Part shown: in pieces, positions 1 to 8,952 of the stretch
Position numbering within the stretch: position 1 is the stretch's first letter
Layout of the letters: every line of letters starts with the position of its first letter
Assembly (NCBI GenBank): GCA_038210655.1
Contig: JBBQWM010000003.1
Span: 1 to 64,000 of the forward strand
Direction: 5' to 3'
Length of the DNA: 64,000 bases
Source: 54-19 sp038210655
GTDB lineage: Bacteria; Chloroflexota; Chloroflexia; Chloroheliales; Chloroheliaceae
The notes under the pieces: model-generated
The model's input: only the letters and a program-made list of their open reading frames with translations
What the model was told of the DNA's origin: nothing
The model's database searches: none
Program-made: the position numbers and the translations under genes

Positions 1-2
1 TT

Positions 3-139
3 ATACCAAGTCCGGTTAGGTAGATGTCATTCTGAACGAAGTGAAGAATCTTTTTCCTGTACCTGGCTCTAGCCCACGAACCCAGACCCTTCACTTCGTT
101 CAGGGTGACATGAGTTTACTACTTAGCAGGACTTGGTAT
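3..139. repeat. Palindromic interspersed repeat at the left edge
   Basis: The outer arms ATACCAAGTCC (3-13) and GGACTTGGTAT (129-139) are perfect inverted repeats. Nested inside is a second pair, TGTCATTCTGAACGAAGTGA near 26-45 and its near-complement ending in CAGGGTGACA near 110. The inner part has the same layout as the repeat at 22972-23085 (TGTCATTCT ... AGAATCTAGACCC ... CAGGGTGACA). There is no coding potential. The right arm touches the stop codon of the regulator gene at 139, so it may also act as a terminator hairpin for that gene. It may extend left of the window. Confidence 0.75.
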
Positions 140-1911
140 TACAGGTTTTGGCTGGCAGCTTTATCGGTCCAACTCTCCCTGATTTGCTGACTGGCCTTAT
201 CGTACTCATCAGCCAGAATTATATCGTAATTGATTTTGGAGAGGTCTAATTTAGCGCGGCTACGGCTGGATAAAACCAGGGCATGATTGGTATAAGTGGC
301 AGGAGGAGTTTGCTTACCTTCCAGAATGTTAGCGGCAAGCTTAATCAGTATATCGCCATAATTCTCCGGGAAAAAAGCCACCGCTCCGATTAGACGGCTA
401 TTTGGTTTTGAGATTTCTTGCCGAGCGGTTTTATCGGCCCCCTGACTGACGGCCAGCACTCTTTCGGGGCTACCAGCTTTTTCAAAAGCGGCCAGAGCGC
501 CCATGGTTGCTTCATCGTTAATACCCAGTATGGCGATCCGGCGGGTAGTTTTGAGGGCCGGGATCACCTGAGTGACCGCCTGATAAGCCCCCTCGAAGGT
601 GTTTTTGCTATCCATCGGGATGACGTGTTCATCCGAGACTGTCACGATCTCGCGTAAACCATCCAACTGGCCTTGCATACGAGCCGCCGGGATTGGGCCG
701 GAAAGCGGTAACTCTAGCGAAAGTACTTTATCCAGTTGACCGTCCCATTCCTGCAAGACGTACTGACCGATCAAGCGACCGCCCATCAGACCGGCCCGGT
801 AATTATCGACCCCCATAAAGCTGGCTCCCGCTAAAGGAATATCGATAGCAATCACCGGGATTGCCAGCGTCCGTAGCCTTTCCATAATCACATTGCTGTA
901 GCGAACGTCGGTATTATATTCGATCACCAGATCGACGTTCTGTTCCATAAAGTATTCGATATTCGCCAGGGCAGTCGGCCCATCCTGGCTATTATCAGTC
1001 AACAAAAGTTCCAGCTTATGCTCGGCGGCGGCCTGGATCAACCCCTGCCGCACTAGCGCCGCAAAGGGTAAAGTATCATCCTGATTGGCAAACCCGATCC
1101 GAATAGGGCGGTCTTTCTGACCGTTATCTAGCATCCGGGTTACTTTTTCACCACAAATGCTAACACTTTTGCCAGCCTGTCGGAACCGACTCAACCGGGC
1201 CGGATCAACCCCATCATCGGTAATAATCATATCTACCCGGCTCAACGGTGCAAAAGAAGTTACCCCTTTCTTGGAGAATTTTGACGAGTCGGCCACTATA
1301 ATCAACGACTCGGCGGCATTTACCATTTCTTTTTTTAGCTGGACTTCAAATAGATCATCGTCCATTGCTTCCAGGTTGGACGACCAACCGGTACAGGACA
1401 GAAAAGCCTGGCTGGCCCGCACCCCGTTTAAAATGCTTTCACCAAACTGACCGGCCAGCGAAGCAGTTTCTACCCGTAGCACGCCCCCGGTCAGGATCAC
1501 CCGGTTGGAAAGATTTTCGGCCAGCTTAAAAGCCACCTCGATACCGTTAGTAAAAACGGTCAGCCCCTGATGATTCTTTAGATATTCGGCGATAAAGTAG
1601 GCAGTCGTGCTGGCATCCAGAATAATCGTTTGATGATTGCTGACCTGATCGGCAGCGCGGCGAGCGATCCAGCGTTTCTTGTTTTGATTGATGTGGGTAC
1701 GTTCTTCAAAATTACGGCTGCGACCACTTTCAGTAACCAGCACCGCACCGCCGTGAATGCGGGATACTTTGTTTTGTTCTTCCAGAGCGCTTAAATCGGT
1801 CCGGATCGTTACTTCGGAAACTTTTAATTCTTTAGCCAGCGAAGTAACGTTACCAAAACCCTGCGAGTGTAAAAACTCCATTATTCGCTGGCGGCGTTCG
1901 TCAACATTCAT
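139..1911 (-). CDS. DeoR-family regulator fused to a sugar-binding (Peripla_BP) domain; likely rhamnose regulator
   Basis: This 590-residue protein has three parts. Residues about 1-56 are a DeoR helix-turn-helix (SLAKELKVSEVTIRTDLSAL). Residues about 75-240 are a full DeoRC sensor domain with LDAST, TNG, GG and ADSSKF motifs; this fold binds sugar phosphates or related effectors. Residues about 270-575 are a type-I periplasmic-binding-protein domain (start DRPIRIGFANQDD, with MGVDNYRAGLMGGRLIG). Ordinary DeoR regulators stop at about 250-260 residues, so the second half is an addition. There is no signal peptide, so the binding domain is cytoplasmic. The gene is divergent from the rhamnose operon. 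DeoR-type RhaR proteins control rhamnose genes in rhizobia, which supports the role. Inference: one domain may sense free sugar and the other a phosphorylated intermediate. Confidence 0.85.
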   Translation of the reverse strand: MNVDERRQRIMEFLHSQGFGNVTSLAKELKVSEVTIRTDLSALEEQNKVSRIHGGAVLVTESGRSRNFEERTHINQNKKRWIARRAADQVSNHQTIILDASTTAYFIAEYLKNHQGLTVFTNGIEVAFKLAENLSNRVILTGGVLRVETASLAGQFGESILNGVRASQAFLSCTGWSSNLEAMDDDLFEVQLKKEMVNAAESLIIVADSSKFSKKGVTSFAPLSRVDMIITDDGVDPARLSRFRQAGKSVSICGEKVTRMLDNGQKDRPIRIGFANQDDTLPFAALVRQGLIQAAAEHKLELLLTDNSQDGPTALANIEYFMEQNVDLVIEYNTDVRYSNVIMERLRTLAIPVIAIDIPLAGASFMGVDNYRAGLMGGRLIGQYVLQEWDGQLDKVLSLELPLSGPIPAARMQGQLDGLREIVTVSDEHVIPMDSKNTFEGAYQAVTQVIPALKTTRRIAILGINDEATMGALAAFEKAGSPERVLAVSQGADKTARQEISKPNSRLIGAVAFFPENYGDILIKLAANILEGKQTPPATYTNHALVLSSRSRAKLDLSKINYDIILADEYDKASQQIRESWTDKAASQNL

Positions 1912-2091
1912 CTTTGCTTCCCAGTATGGTGGTAATTTCTATAAACTTTTGGAAAAAACTTTTGAAATCGAAATAGGATTATTTGCAATGTGAGAGTTTA
2001 GGCCCGATTATAACTTTCCAGCTTTAGGCTATCACGAATTTAAGGCTTTGTCAATCCTGAATTTTCATTATCAGAAGCTCTTTTTTCGATT

Positions 2092-2133
2092 CCGAAAGAA
2101 AGTGTTGACAAATCAAAAGATGTATGTTAGATT
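2092..2133 (+). promoter_or_regulatory. Promoter of the rhamnose operon with a DeoR-like TTTC motif
   Basis: A -35 TTGACA (2105-2110) and -10 TAGATT (2128-2133) are separated by 17 bp. Directly upstream, GAAAGAAAG (2093-2101) is a tandem repeat of TTTC on the other strand, a pattern often bound by DeoR-family proteins. A related AATCGAAA word lies in inverted orientation near 1966 and 2087, flanking the divergent gap. The gap 1912-2288 is otherwise empty. The operator assignment is inference. Confidence 0.5.
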
Positions 2134-2288
2134 AAATCATCGTTCAAAAGCCGACTAACCAGTAAAGTCTCCTGCTATTGCATTCAAAACTGTTTCTCTT
2201 TTCTTACAACAATTTAATTATTGGTAGACAGCATTCAGGTCTTTAGTCCTGATTGACGTGCCAAAAATTTAGGTGACAGAGTTCAAAG

Positions 2289-3776
2289 ATGAGCCATAAT
2301 CCACCTGTAATAAAAATAGAACACATCTCCAAATCATTTGGCGGTGTTCAGGCTCTCAAGGGCGTAAATTTTGAAGTTTACGCTGGCGAAGTACACGCTC
2401 TGCTGGGTGAAAATGGGGCCGGGAAATCGACATTAATCAAGATTATGACCGGCGTTGAGCAGCCTGACCAGGGCCAGATTTTCCTGGAAGGTAAACCGGT
2501 TCATTTCTCCAATACCCGCAGCGCCCAAACTCACGGAATTGCCGCCATCTACCAGGAGCCAAGCCTGTTTCCTGATCTGGATATTGCCGAAAATATTTTG
2601 GTAGGTCGTCAACCCAATAATCGCTGGGGGGTGGACTGGAAACGGATGTACCGGGAAGCCGGAGCGCTATTGGAAGAACTGGGTCTTAGCCTTGACCCGC
2701 GCATCAAAGCCCGCGAATTAAGCGTAGCCCAGCAGCAACTGGTCGAAATCGCCCGCGCCTTATCGATTAACGCCCGTGTCCTTATTATGGATGAACCTAC
2801 CTCCTCGCTTACCCAGGGCGAAGTCGATGAACTGTTCAAGATCGTCCGGCGTTTACGCTCGTCCGGCACCGCGATTGTTTTCATCTCCCACCGGCTAGAA
2901 GAACTTTTCGCCATCGCCGACCGGGTGACTACCCTGCGCGACGGTTCTTACGTCGGTACCCGACCCATGAATGATGTCTCAACCGAAGATTTAATTCGGA
3001 TGATGGTAGGTCGCAACCTGGACCAATTATTCCCCAAACAGGTCGGTGAAGTCGGCGAAGTGATCCTGCAAGTCGAGGGTTTGAGTGTTGAGGGTAATTT
3101 CTCGGAGGTATCCTTTGAACTTCGGCGCGGCGAGATTTTGGGGATGGCCGGGCTAATCGGGGCTGGTCGAACCAACGTTGCCAGGGCTATTTTTGGGGTT
3201 GAACCGGCTACTTCCGGCACGATCAGGCTCGACAATCAGGTGGTCGCGATCAATAGCCCCGAAAAGGCTATGGGATTGGGCATCGGCTATGTCCCCGAAG
3301 ACCGCAAAGAACACGGCCTGGTACTGGACATGAGCATTGCCAACAATATCACGTTACCGCTTATTTCAAAGTTTGCCCGACTAGGCTGGCTCAATAAGAA
3401 ACGCGAACTCCAGGCAGCCCGTGAGTCATCGCTACAATTGGAAGTAAAAATGGCCGGGGTTGCGCAGAAGGTCGGTCAGCTTTCGGGCGGCAACCAGCAA
3501 AAGGTAGTGCTGGCGAAGTGGTTAGGAACCAAACCCCGCATTCTGATCCTGGATGAACCTACGCGCGGGATTGATGTGGGTACCAAAGCGGCGGTTCACC
3601 AACTTATGAGTGATCTGGCCGGACAGGGTATGGCGATTTTGATGATTTCCTCAGAATTGCCGGAAGTGCTGGGAATGAGTGACCGTATTTTGGTGATGCG
3701 TTCGGGGCGACTGACCGGCCATTTTAGCCGGGCCGAAGCAACCCCTGAAAAGCTGATGGCGGCGGCTACCGCTTAG
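2289..3776 (+). CDS. CUT2-family sugar ABC transporter ATPase (rhamnose)
   Basis: A double ATPase of 495 residues, the usual length for RbsA/XylG-type proteins. The first half has Walker A GENGAGKST (about residues 40-48), signature LSVAQQQLVEIARAL and Walker B VLIMDEPTSSL. The second half has the degenerate Walker A GLIGAGRTN typical of this family, signature LSGGNQQK and Walker B ILILDEPTRGID. It is the first gene of the rhamnose operon and powers import through the two permeases that follow. The 168-bp gap downstream contains the structured element at 3861-3924. The name follows rhizobial usage, in which RhaT is the ATPase; E. coli RhaT is an unrelated symporter. Confidence 0.88.
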   Translation: MSHNPPVIKIEHISKSFGGVQALKGVNFEVYAGEVHALLGENGAGKSTLIKIMTGVEQPDQGQIFLEGKPVHFSNTRSAQTHGIAAIYQEPSLFPDLDIAENILVGRQPNNRWGVDWKRMYREAGALLEELGLSLDPRIKARELSVAQQQLVEIARALSINARVLIMDEPTSSLTQGEVDELFKIVRRLRSSGTAIVFISHRLEELFAIADRVTTLRDGSYVGTRPMNDVSTEDLIRMMVGRNLDQLFPKQVGEVGEVILQVEGLSVEGNFSEVSFELRRGEILGMAGLIGAGRTNVARAIFGVEPATSGTIRLDNQVVAINSPEKAMGLGIGYVPEDRKEHGLVLDMSIANNITLPLISKFARLGWLNKKRELQAARESSLQLEVKMAGVAQKVGQLSGGNQQKVVLAKWLGTKPRILILDEPTRGIDVGTKAAVHQLMSDLAGQGMAILMISSELPEVLGMSDRILVMRSGRLTGHFSRAEATPEKLMAAATA

Positions 3777-3860
3777 TACTTATAGTTTCATTTCACATTT
3801 CATTTCAATAGGGAGATGGTACGCAGAGCGCAGGTGGGCCGATCAAAGTAACCAATTCAG

Positions 3861-3924
3861 CAGGGATCGGTAATTTATTTTATCCTGTTTACGCCCGTAT
3901 GGGTGTGTACATCCCTGTTAATTT
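3861..3924 (+). promoter_or_regulatory. Structured 5'-UTR element, copy 1
   Basis: Positions 3876-3924 match 56358-56406 (reverse strand) with one difference in 49 bases. GTTTACGCCC and GGGTGTGTAC (3888-3897 and 3902-3910 region) can fold into a hairpin with a GTAT loop. CAGGGAT (3861-3867) and ATCCCTG (3911-3917) close an outer stem. The element ends two bases before the ribosome-binding site AGGAGAG of the next gene. It could be a cis-regulatory RNA or a small mobile palindrome. No function is known to me. Confidence 0.6.
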
Positions 3925-3944
3925 TCTAGGAGAGTCGAGTCGAG

Positions 3945-4964
3945 ATGATTGCAGAAAAAACCGAAGTGACCAATCCACCCGAACACCGCATGGTGCAATT
4001 AGTGGTTAAATTCCGCGAAACGGGCATCATTGTCTTTATCGTGCTGCTTTCGGTCCTGGTCACGCTGCGAAACTCGGCCTTCCTGAGTACCGAAAACTTT
4101 CGGGATATTCTTTTGAATATTTCGATTTTGATAATCGTGGCGCTGGCTCAGACAATGGTCATTATCACTCGTGGGATCGACCTGTCGGTAGGCTCGATGA
4201 TTGGCCTGACCGCCATGATGGTGTCCTACACGGTCAGTGCCTTTCCCGGTATGCCGATCTTTCTGGCGATTCCACTTGGTATGACGTTGGGGGCCGTTCT
4301 GGGTAGCCTGAACGGACTATTGATCGCGGTGGGTGGGGTACCCCCGATTATTGCGACCCTCGGCATACTCAGTATTTACAGGGGATTAGTTTTCTTCTAC
4401 AGCAACGGGGTCTGGGTTAATGCTTACCAGTTTCCACCCGAATTCCGGGAACTGACCAAAGGCACGCCCCTAATCGTTCCCAATCTGATTTTGTTTGCGG
4501 TGGCTGTAATCGTAGGGGTCTATTTGTTCCTCAAATATACCCGGGCCGGACGAGATATTTACACCGTCGGCAGCAACCCGGATGCGGCCCGCCTTGCCGG
4601 TATCCCGGTCAAGCAAACGATCTTCCGGGTCTACCTGATTTCAGGTTTATTGTGCGGACTGGCCGGGGTATTGTGGGCCTCGCGTTTTGAGGCCGCCCAG
4701 ACCAATACGGCCCTCGGCTTTGAACTCCAGACGATTGCCGCGCCGGTAGTGGGTGGGGTCAATATTTTTGGCGGTAGTGGCAGCGTTCTGGGTGTGATCC
4801 TGGGTGGTTTCCTCCTGGGCATTATTAATAACGCGCTTACTCTGGTTAAGATTTCCCCCTTCTGGCAACTGGCGGCCCAGGGTTTTCTAATCCTGCTGGC
4901 GGTAGTGGTCGATTCGTTCATTTTAGGCCGGTTAAAGCGCGTAAGTTCGCGCCGGAAACGTTAG
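3945..4964 (+). CDS. CUT2 sugar ABC transporter permease 1 (rhamnose)
   Basis: A 339-residue polytopic membrane protein of the RbsC/AraH type. It starts with a short charged cytoplasmic segment (to about residue 27), followed by about ten hydrophobic segments. The family motif GIDLSVGSMIGL is at about residues 77-88, and the coupling-helix region AARLAGIPV at about 210. The segment GGVNIFGGSGSVLGVILGG near the C terminus is characteristic of sugar permeases of this family. It pairs with the next gene to form the rhamnose channel. The ribosome site AGGAGAG lies 10 nt from the ATG. The start follows the conserved hairpin element at 3861-3924, which may tune permease translation relative to the ATPase. 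Confidence 0.87.
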   Translation: MIAEKTEVTNPPEHRMVQLVVKFRETGIIVFIVLLSVLVTLRNSAFLSTENFRDILLNISILIIVALAQTMVIITRGIDLSVGSMIGLTAMMVSYTVSAFPGMPIFLAIPLGMTLGAVLGSLNGLLIAVGGVPPIIATLGILSIYRGLVFFYSNGVWVNAYQFPPEFRELTKGTPLIVPNLILFAVAVIVGVYLFLKYTRAGRDIYTVGSNPDAARLAGIPVKQTIFRVYLISGLLCGLAGVLWASRFEAAQTNTALGFELQTIAAPVVGGVNIFGGSGSVLGVILGGFLLGIINNALTLVKISPFWQLAAQGFLILLAVVVDSFILGRLKRVSSRRKR

Positions 4965-4976
4965 GAGATAGATAGT

Positions 4977-6047
4977 ATGACAGCGAATACAGGCTCCTTA
5001 CGCCGGATATTTCTACGCTGGGAATGGCTGCTGGTAGGGCTGATTAGTGTGGTGGCTTTTGCCAATAGCCAATTATCACCCTATTTCCTGGATGGCAGCA
5101 ATTTGCTGCGAACTACCTCCGATTTTATGGAGATCGGCATAATGATGCTGCCAATGGTCTTCGTGATTGTAACTGGTAACATCGACCTGTCGGTAGCCTC
5201 TACGCTGGGCTTGTCGGCCTCACTCATGGGCTGGCTCTTTATGGGAGGCTGGGATATTTGGCTGGCGGTCGGTGTAACGCTGGTAGTCAGCGTGCTGGCT
5301 GGGCTGTTGAACGGCTTTTTGATTGCAAAACTTAAACTCCCTTCGCTGGCCGTAACAATTGGCACTTTATCTTTCTATCGCGGTCTGGCTTACGTGTTGC
5401 TGGGCGATCAGGCGGCGCGGGGTTATCCAGAAGCCTTTACCTTTCTGGGTCAGGGTAAGCTCGGCGGGACTGGCATACCCTTCTCGCTGGTCATATTTGG
5501 GGTACTGGCCGTGATATTTGGTCTGGTGTTGCACAAGACTACCTTTGGTCGCTATCTTTTCGCCATCGGTAACAACGAACAGGCCAGCCGATTTTCGGGC
5601 GTGCCGGTGGACCGGATCAAGATGATTGTGTTTGTGCTATCGAGTTTGATGGCTACCCTGGCCGGTTTTATCCTGGCAGCCCGTTTTGGCAGCACGCGCC
5701 CCGATATCGGGTCTGGTCTCGAATTGACCGTTATTACCGTAACGGTGCTGGGTGGCATCAGCATCTTTGGCGGCAGTGGTACTATGACTGGCGCAATTTT
5801 AGCTCTGATCCTAGTCGGTATTTTACGCTTTGGTATGGGATTGATAAATATGCAAGGTCAGGTTCAGGATATTGTCATTGGCCTGCTGCTAATCCTTTCA
5901 ATCTTGCTCCCTCGTTTTGGCAAGCAACTGACGGCCCGTGCGACCTGGAATAGTGGCATCGCTTTCAGGCTGGCTGGGGCCATGACGGTTGTCCTGTTGT
6001 TTGGAATTTTCTTTTTCTGGTCGCGGACGCTGGTTCTGGGCCACTGA
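4977..6047 (+). CDS. CUT2 sugar ABC transporter permease 2 (rhamnose)
   Basis: A 356-residue membrane protein of the same family as its neighbour, with GNIDLSVASTLGLSASL at about residues 67-83, SRFSGVPVDRIK as coupling segment at about 203, and GGISIFGGSGTMTGAI near 262. An extra C-terminal membrane helix (about residues 333-353) follows the usual end. The start ATG is 12 bases after the previous stop and has AGGAGA at 8 nt, so the two permeases are translated together. It is the second half of the rhamnose channel; rhizobial clusters have the same ATPase-permease-permease arrangement. Confidence 0.87.
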   Translation: MTANTGSLRRIFLRWEWLLVGLISVVAFANSQLSPYFLDGSNLLRTTSDFMEIGIMMLPMVFVIVTGNIDLSVASTLGLSASLMGWLFMGGWDIWLAVGVTLVVSVLAGLLNGFLIAKLKLPSLAVTIGTLSFYRGLAYVLLGDQAARGYPEAFTFLGQGKLGGTGIPFSLVIFGVLAVIFGLVLHKTTFGRYLFAIGNNEQASRFSGVPVDRIKMIVFVLSSLMATLAGFILAARFGSTRPDIGSGLELTVITVTVLGGISIFGGSGTMTGAILALILVGILRFGMGLINMQGQVQDIVIGLLLILSILLPRFGKQLTARATWNSGIAFRLAGAMTVVLLFGIFFFWSRTLVLGH

Positions 6048-6136
6048 CTTCCCGCGACGACCTGAGTACCCGCTTTAGATCGGTTTTAATTAGTGTTTTT
6101 GAACCCCAAAACTTTAATCAGAGGAGGATTTTTACT

Positions 6137-7225
6137 GTGCAAAACAAACGATTAAGCTTGCTCGTAGTAAGCCTGTTGCTATTCGGCTTATTAGCCGCCT
6201 GTGGGGACAGTACGGCAACCACCGCTTCCGTCACCACTACTACGGCGGCTGCGGCGGCGGCTACTACGGCGGCGGCAGCAACTACCGCTGCTCCAGCCGC
6301 TGCCGGTGGTGGCAAGACCTTTATTTTGGTTCCCAAGGCCCTGGGCAACCCATACTTTGATACGGCTAACAAGGGCGCTCAGGAAGCAGCCAAAGAACTG
6401 GGTGTGACCGTGACTTATCAGGGTACCGCAACCTCGGATGCTACTCAGCAAATCCAATTGCTAAACTCCCTGATTGCTCAGAAAGTCGGCGGGTTGGCTA
6501 TCTCGGCCAACGATGCGGACGCGCTGGCCCCGGTTGGGAAAGCCGCGATGGAGCAGAAAATCCCGGTGGTTAGCTGGGACTCGACGATTGCTCCGGCTGG
6601 TCGGATGGTTCACATCAACCAGGCTAACTCGGAAGACATCGGGCGCGGTCAAATCCAGCTTATATCGAAGCTGATCGGTGGCAAAGGCAAAATCGCAATC
6701 CTGAGTGCGACCTCGACTGCCCCTAACCAGAACACCTGGATTGGCTTTATGAAGGAAGAACTGAAAAAGCCTGAAAACTCCGGTCTGGAACTGGTAGCCA
6801 CTGTTTACGGTGACGATCAGGACGAAAAGAGCTACACCGAAGCACAGGGCTTGATGAAAACCTATCCTGACCTCAAAGGCATCATTTCGCCTACTACGGT
6901 GGGGATTGCAGCCTCGGCGCGGGCCGTTACCGATGCCAAGAAGATCGGTCAGGTAATGGTCACGGGACTGGGTACGCCTAACCAGATGCGTAATTTCGTC
7001 AAGAGCGGGGCGGCTCCGGCCTTCGCTTTGTGGAACCCTGGCGACCTGGGCTATCTGGCGATCTACACTCTGAACGCTATTTCGAGCGGCCAGATTCAGG
7101 GTAAAGCCGGTGAAACCTACAAAGCCGGTAAGCTGGGTAGTTACACCATCGATAAGGATGGCGTAGTATTGCTGGGCAAACCGACCGTGTTCGATGCGAG
7201 CAATATCGATACTTTTAACTTCTAA
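6137..7225 (+). CDS. Rhamnose-binding lipoprotein of the CUT2 ABC transporter
   Basis: A 362-residue exported lipoprotein. The signal peptide (LSLLVVSLLLFGLLAACG) ends in a lipobox with Cys about 22, followed by an Ala/Thr linker of about 35 residues that holds the binding domain off the membrane. From about residue 60 the sequence is a Peripla_BP_4 domain (TFILVPKALGNPYFDTANKG ... INQANSEDIGRGQ), like RhaS and autoinducer-2 binding proteins. The start is GTG, with GAGGAGG 9 nt upstream. It delivers rhamnose to the two permeases. A strong hairpin directly downstream (7255-7300) probably protects this transcript end, as is common for binding proteins that are needed in excess. Confidence 0.87.
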   Translation: MQNKRLSLLVVSLLLFGLLAACGDSTATTASVTTTTAAAAAATTAAAATTAAPAAAGGGKTFILVPKALGNPYFDTANKGAQEAAKELGVTVTYQGTATSDATQQIQLLNSLIAQKVGGLAISANDADALAPVGKAAMEQKIPVVSWDSTIAPAGRMVHINQANSEDIGRGQIQLISKLIGGKGKIAILSATSTAPNQNTWIGFMKEELKKPENSGLELVATVYGDDQDEKSYTEAQGLMKTYPDLKGIISPTTVGIAASARAVTDAKKIGQVMVTGLGTPNQMRNFVKSGAAPAFALWNPGDLGYLAIYTLNAISSGQIQGKAGETYKAGKLGSYTIDKDGVVLLGKPTVFDASNIDTFNF

Positions 7226-7254
7226 AAGAAGTATAAAAAGAGAAGTATAAGCAG

Positions 7255-7300
7255 GTTCGTCTACTCCGGCAAAGCTAACCCTCGGTCGCAGTAGACGAAC
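7255..7300 (+). terminator. Intercistronic hairpin after the binding-protein gene
   Basis: GTTCGTCTACT (7255-7265) and AGTAGACGAAC (7290-7300) form a perfect 11-bp inverted repeat with a 24-base loop. There is no T-run, so it is more likely an mRNA-stabilising or partial-attenuation hairpin than a full terminator. It separates the transporter genes from the catabolic genes. Confidence 0.55.
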
Positions 7301-7320
7301 TCCAACGGATTACTACACTT

Positions 7321-7644
7321 ATGAAGCGAGTAGGATTCGTACTGAAGGTCAAGCCGGAACGGTTAGACGAGTACCGAGAACATCACAAACAGGTCTGGCC
7401 TCTTATGTTGCAAGCCCTGAGCGAGGCTGGGTGGCACAATTACAGTTTGTTTGTACGCCAGGACGGTCTGCTGTTCGGTTATTTCGAGACCCCGATTAGC
7501 TTGCAAGCCGCGCAACAGGCGATGGCAACTACCGAAATTAACCGCCACTGGCAAGAATTTATGGCCCCCTTTTTCGAAACGCCGGATAACGTCCGGCCAG
7601 ACGAAATGTTTTTAGAATTGACTGAAATATTCCATCTGGACTGA
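7321..7644 (+). CDS. L-rhamnose mutarotase
   Basis: A 107-residue protein of the usual RhaM/RhaU size. It opens with KRVGFVLKVKPERLDEYREHHKQVWPLMLQAL, matching the family pattern in which a His (in EYREHH) and a tryptophan follow an N-terminal beta strand. The sequence then has HNYSLFV and GYFE, the ferredoxin-like fold core. The enzyme interconverts alpha and beta anomers of L-rhamnose so that the isomerase receives its preferred form. It lies between the transporter and the isomerase gene, as in other rhamnose clusters. No strong ribosome-binding site is visible upstream. Confidence 0.9.
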   Translation: MKRVGFVLKVKPERLDEYREHHKQVWPLMLQALSEAGWHNYSLFVRQDGLLFGYFETPISLQAAQQAMATTEINRHWQEFMAPFFETPDNVRPDEMFLELTEIFHLD

Positions 7645-7666
7645 TTCCAGGAAGGAGACAGGAACT

Positions 7667-8935
7667 ATGCTAAACATTCAGCCGACCGACACCGAAACTT
7701 ACCACCGGGCCTACCAGCTATGGGCCGAAACAAGTGCCGCGCAGGGTATCGAGGTAGCGGCGGTCAAACAGGCCCTCAAGAGCCAGCGCATCGAAACGGC
7801 GAGTTGGGCTTTTGCCAATAGTGGAACCCGTTTTAAGGCTTTTCCCTGGCCGGGCGCAGCCACTACCACCCGCCAGAAGTTGGACGATGCCGCAATGGTT
7901 CATAAGCTGACCGGTGTAGCCCCCTCGGTCGCCCTGCATATTCCCTGGGACCGGCCAGAAGATAATGATTATAACGCAATGGAGCAATACGCCCGCGACC
8001 GGGGGATTAAAATCGGCGCAATTAACTCGAATGTATTTCAGAATAATGCTTATCGGCTCGGCTCGGTCGGTAATCCTGACCCCTCCACCCGGCAGATGGC
8101 TGTTGAACATATGCAGGAATGTTGCGAAATTATGACCAAGACTGGCAGCGACATCTTGAAATTGTGGTTTGCTGATGGGACGAATTATCCCGGTCAGGAC
8201 AGTCTGCGCGGTCGCAAACACCGTATGGAAGAAGCTCTTAAGAAGATTTACGACTATCTACCGGCGGGTAGCCGGATGTTGCTGGAATACAAATTTTTTG
8301 AACCAGCTTTCTATAGTACCGATGTGCCGGACTGGGGAACTTCTTATTCAATGTGTATGAAGTTGGGCGAAAAGGCTCAGGTGGTGGTTGACCTCGGACA
8401 TCACGCGCAAGGTACTAATATTGAGCAGATCGTGTCTCACCTGCTCGATGAAGGCAAACTGGGTGGCTTCGATTATAACGACCGCAAATATGGCGATGAC
8501 GATTTGGCAGTCGGCAGTATCAACCCCTACCAGCTATTTTTAATTTATCACGAACTGGTAAGCGCTGAGAAAAGCAGCGACTCAATCGCCAGCACCACCG
8601 CCCGGCAGGTGGCCTATATGCTCGATCAGTGCCACAATATCGAAGGCAAAATGGGCGGTATCATCTATTCGGTGCTGAATTGTCAGGAGATTTACGCCAA
8701 AGCCCTGCTGGTTCCGCAGGAGCAACTGGCCCAGGCCCAGCAGGACGGTGATGTGCTATTAGCTCATCGGATTCTGACTGAGGCTTACCGGGTCGATGTC
8801 CGGCCCCTTTTGATGCAAGTCCGGGAAGAAATGGGCCTCGCGCCTGATCCGTTCCTGGCCTACCGCAGCAGTGGTTATGAGGAGAAAATTCGCCAGGAAC
8901 GTGGCCTGGCGGCTACCAGTGGTGGTTTTCAATAA
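7667..8935 (+). CDS. L-rhamnose isomerase
   Basis: A 422-residue TIM-barrel sugar isomerase of the RhaI type found in Pseudomonas, rhizobia and Gram-positive bacteria; it is not the E. coli RhaA type. Features include ETASWAFANSGTRFKAFPWPG near residue 45, ALHIPWD near 93, and metal-site segments KLWFADGTNYPGQDS (about 165), LLEYKFFEPAFYSTD (about 207), VVDLGHHAQGTNIEQI (about 243) and GGFDYNDRKYGDDDL (about 267). It converts L-rhamnose to L-rhamnulose in the cytoplasm and needs a divalent metal. The ribosome site AGGAAGGAGA is well placed. It is followed 17 bases later by rhaEW. Confidence 0.9.
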   Translation: MLNIQPTDTETYHRAYQLWAETSAAQGIEVAAVKQALKSQRIETASWAFANSGTRFKAFPWPGAATTTRQKLDDAAMVHKLTGVAPSVALHIPWDRPEDNDYNAMEQYARDRGIKIGAINSNVFQNNAYRLGSVGNPDPSTRQMAVEHMQECCEIMTKTGSDILKLWFADGTNYPGQDSLRGRKHRMEEALKKIYDYLPAGSRMLLEYKFFEPAFYSTDVPDWGTSYSMCMKLGEKAQVVVDLGHHAQGTNIEQIVSHLLDEGKLGGFDYNDRKYGDDDLAVGSINPYQLFLIYHELVSAEKSSDSIASTTARQVAYMLDQCHNIEGKMGGIIYSVLNCQEIYAKALLVPQEQLAQAQQDGDVLLAHRILTEAYRVDVRPLLMQVREEMGLAPDPFLAYRSSGYEEKIRQERGLAATSGGFQ

Positions 8936-8952
8936 ACTAATTTGGGGGTGAA

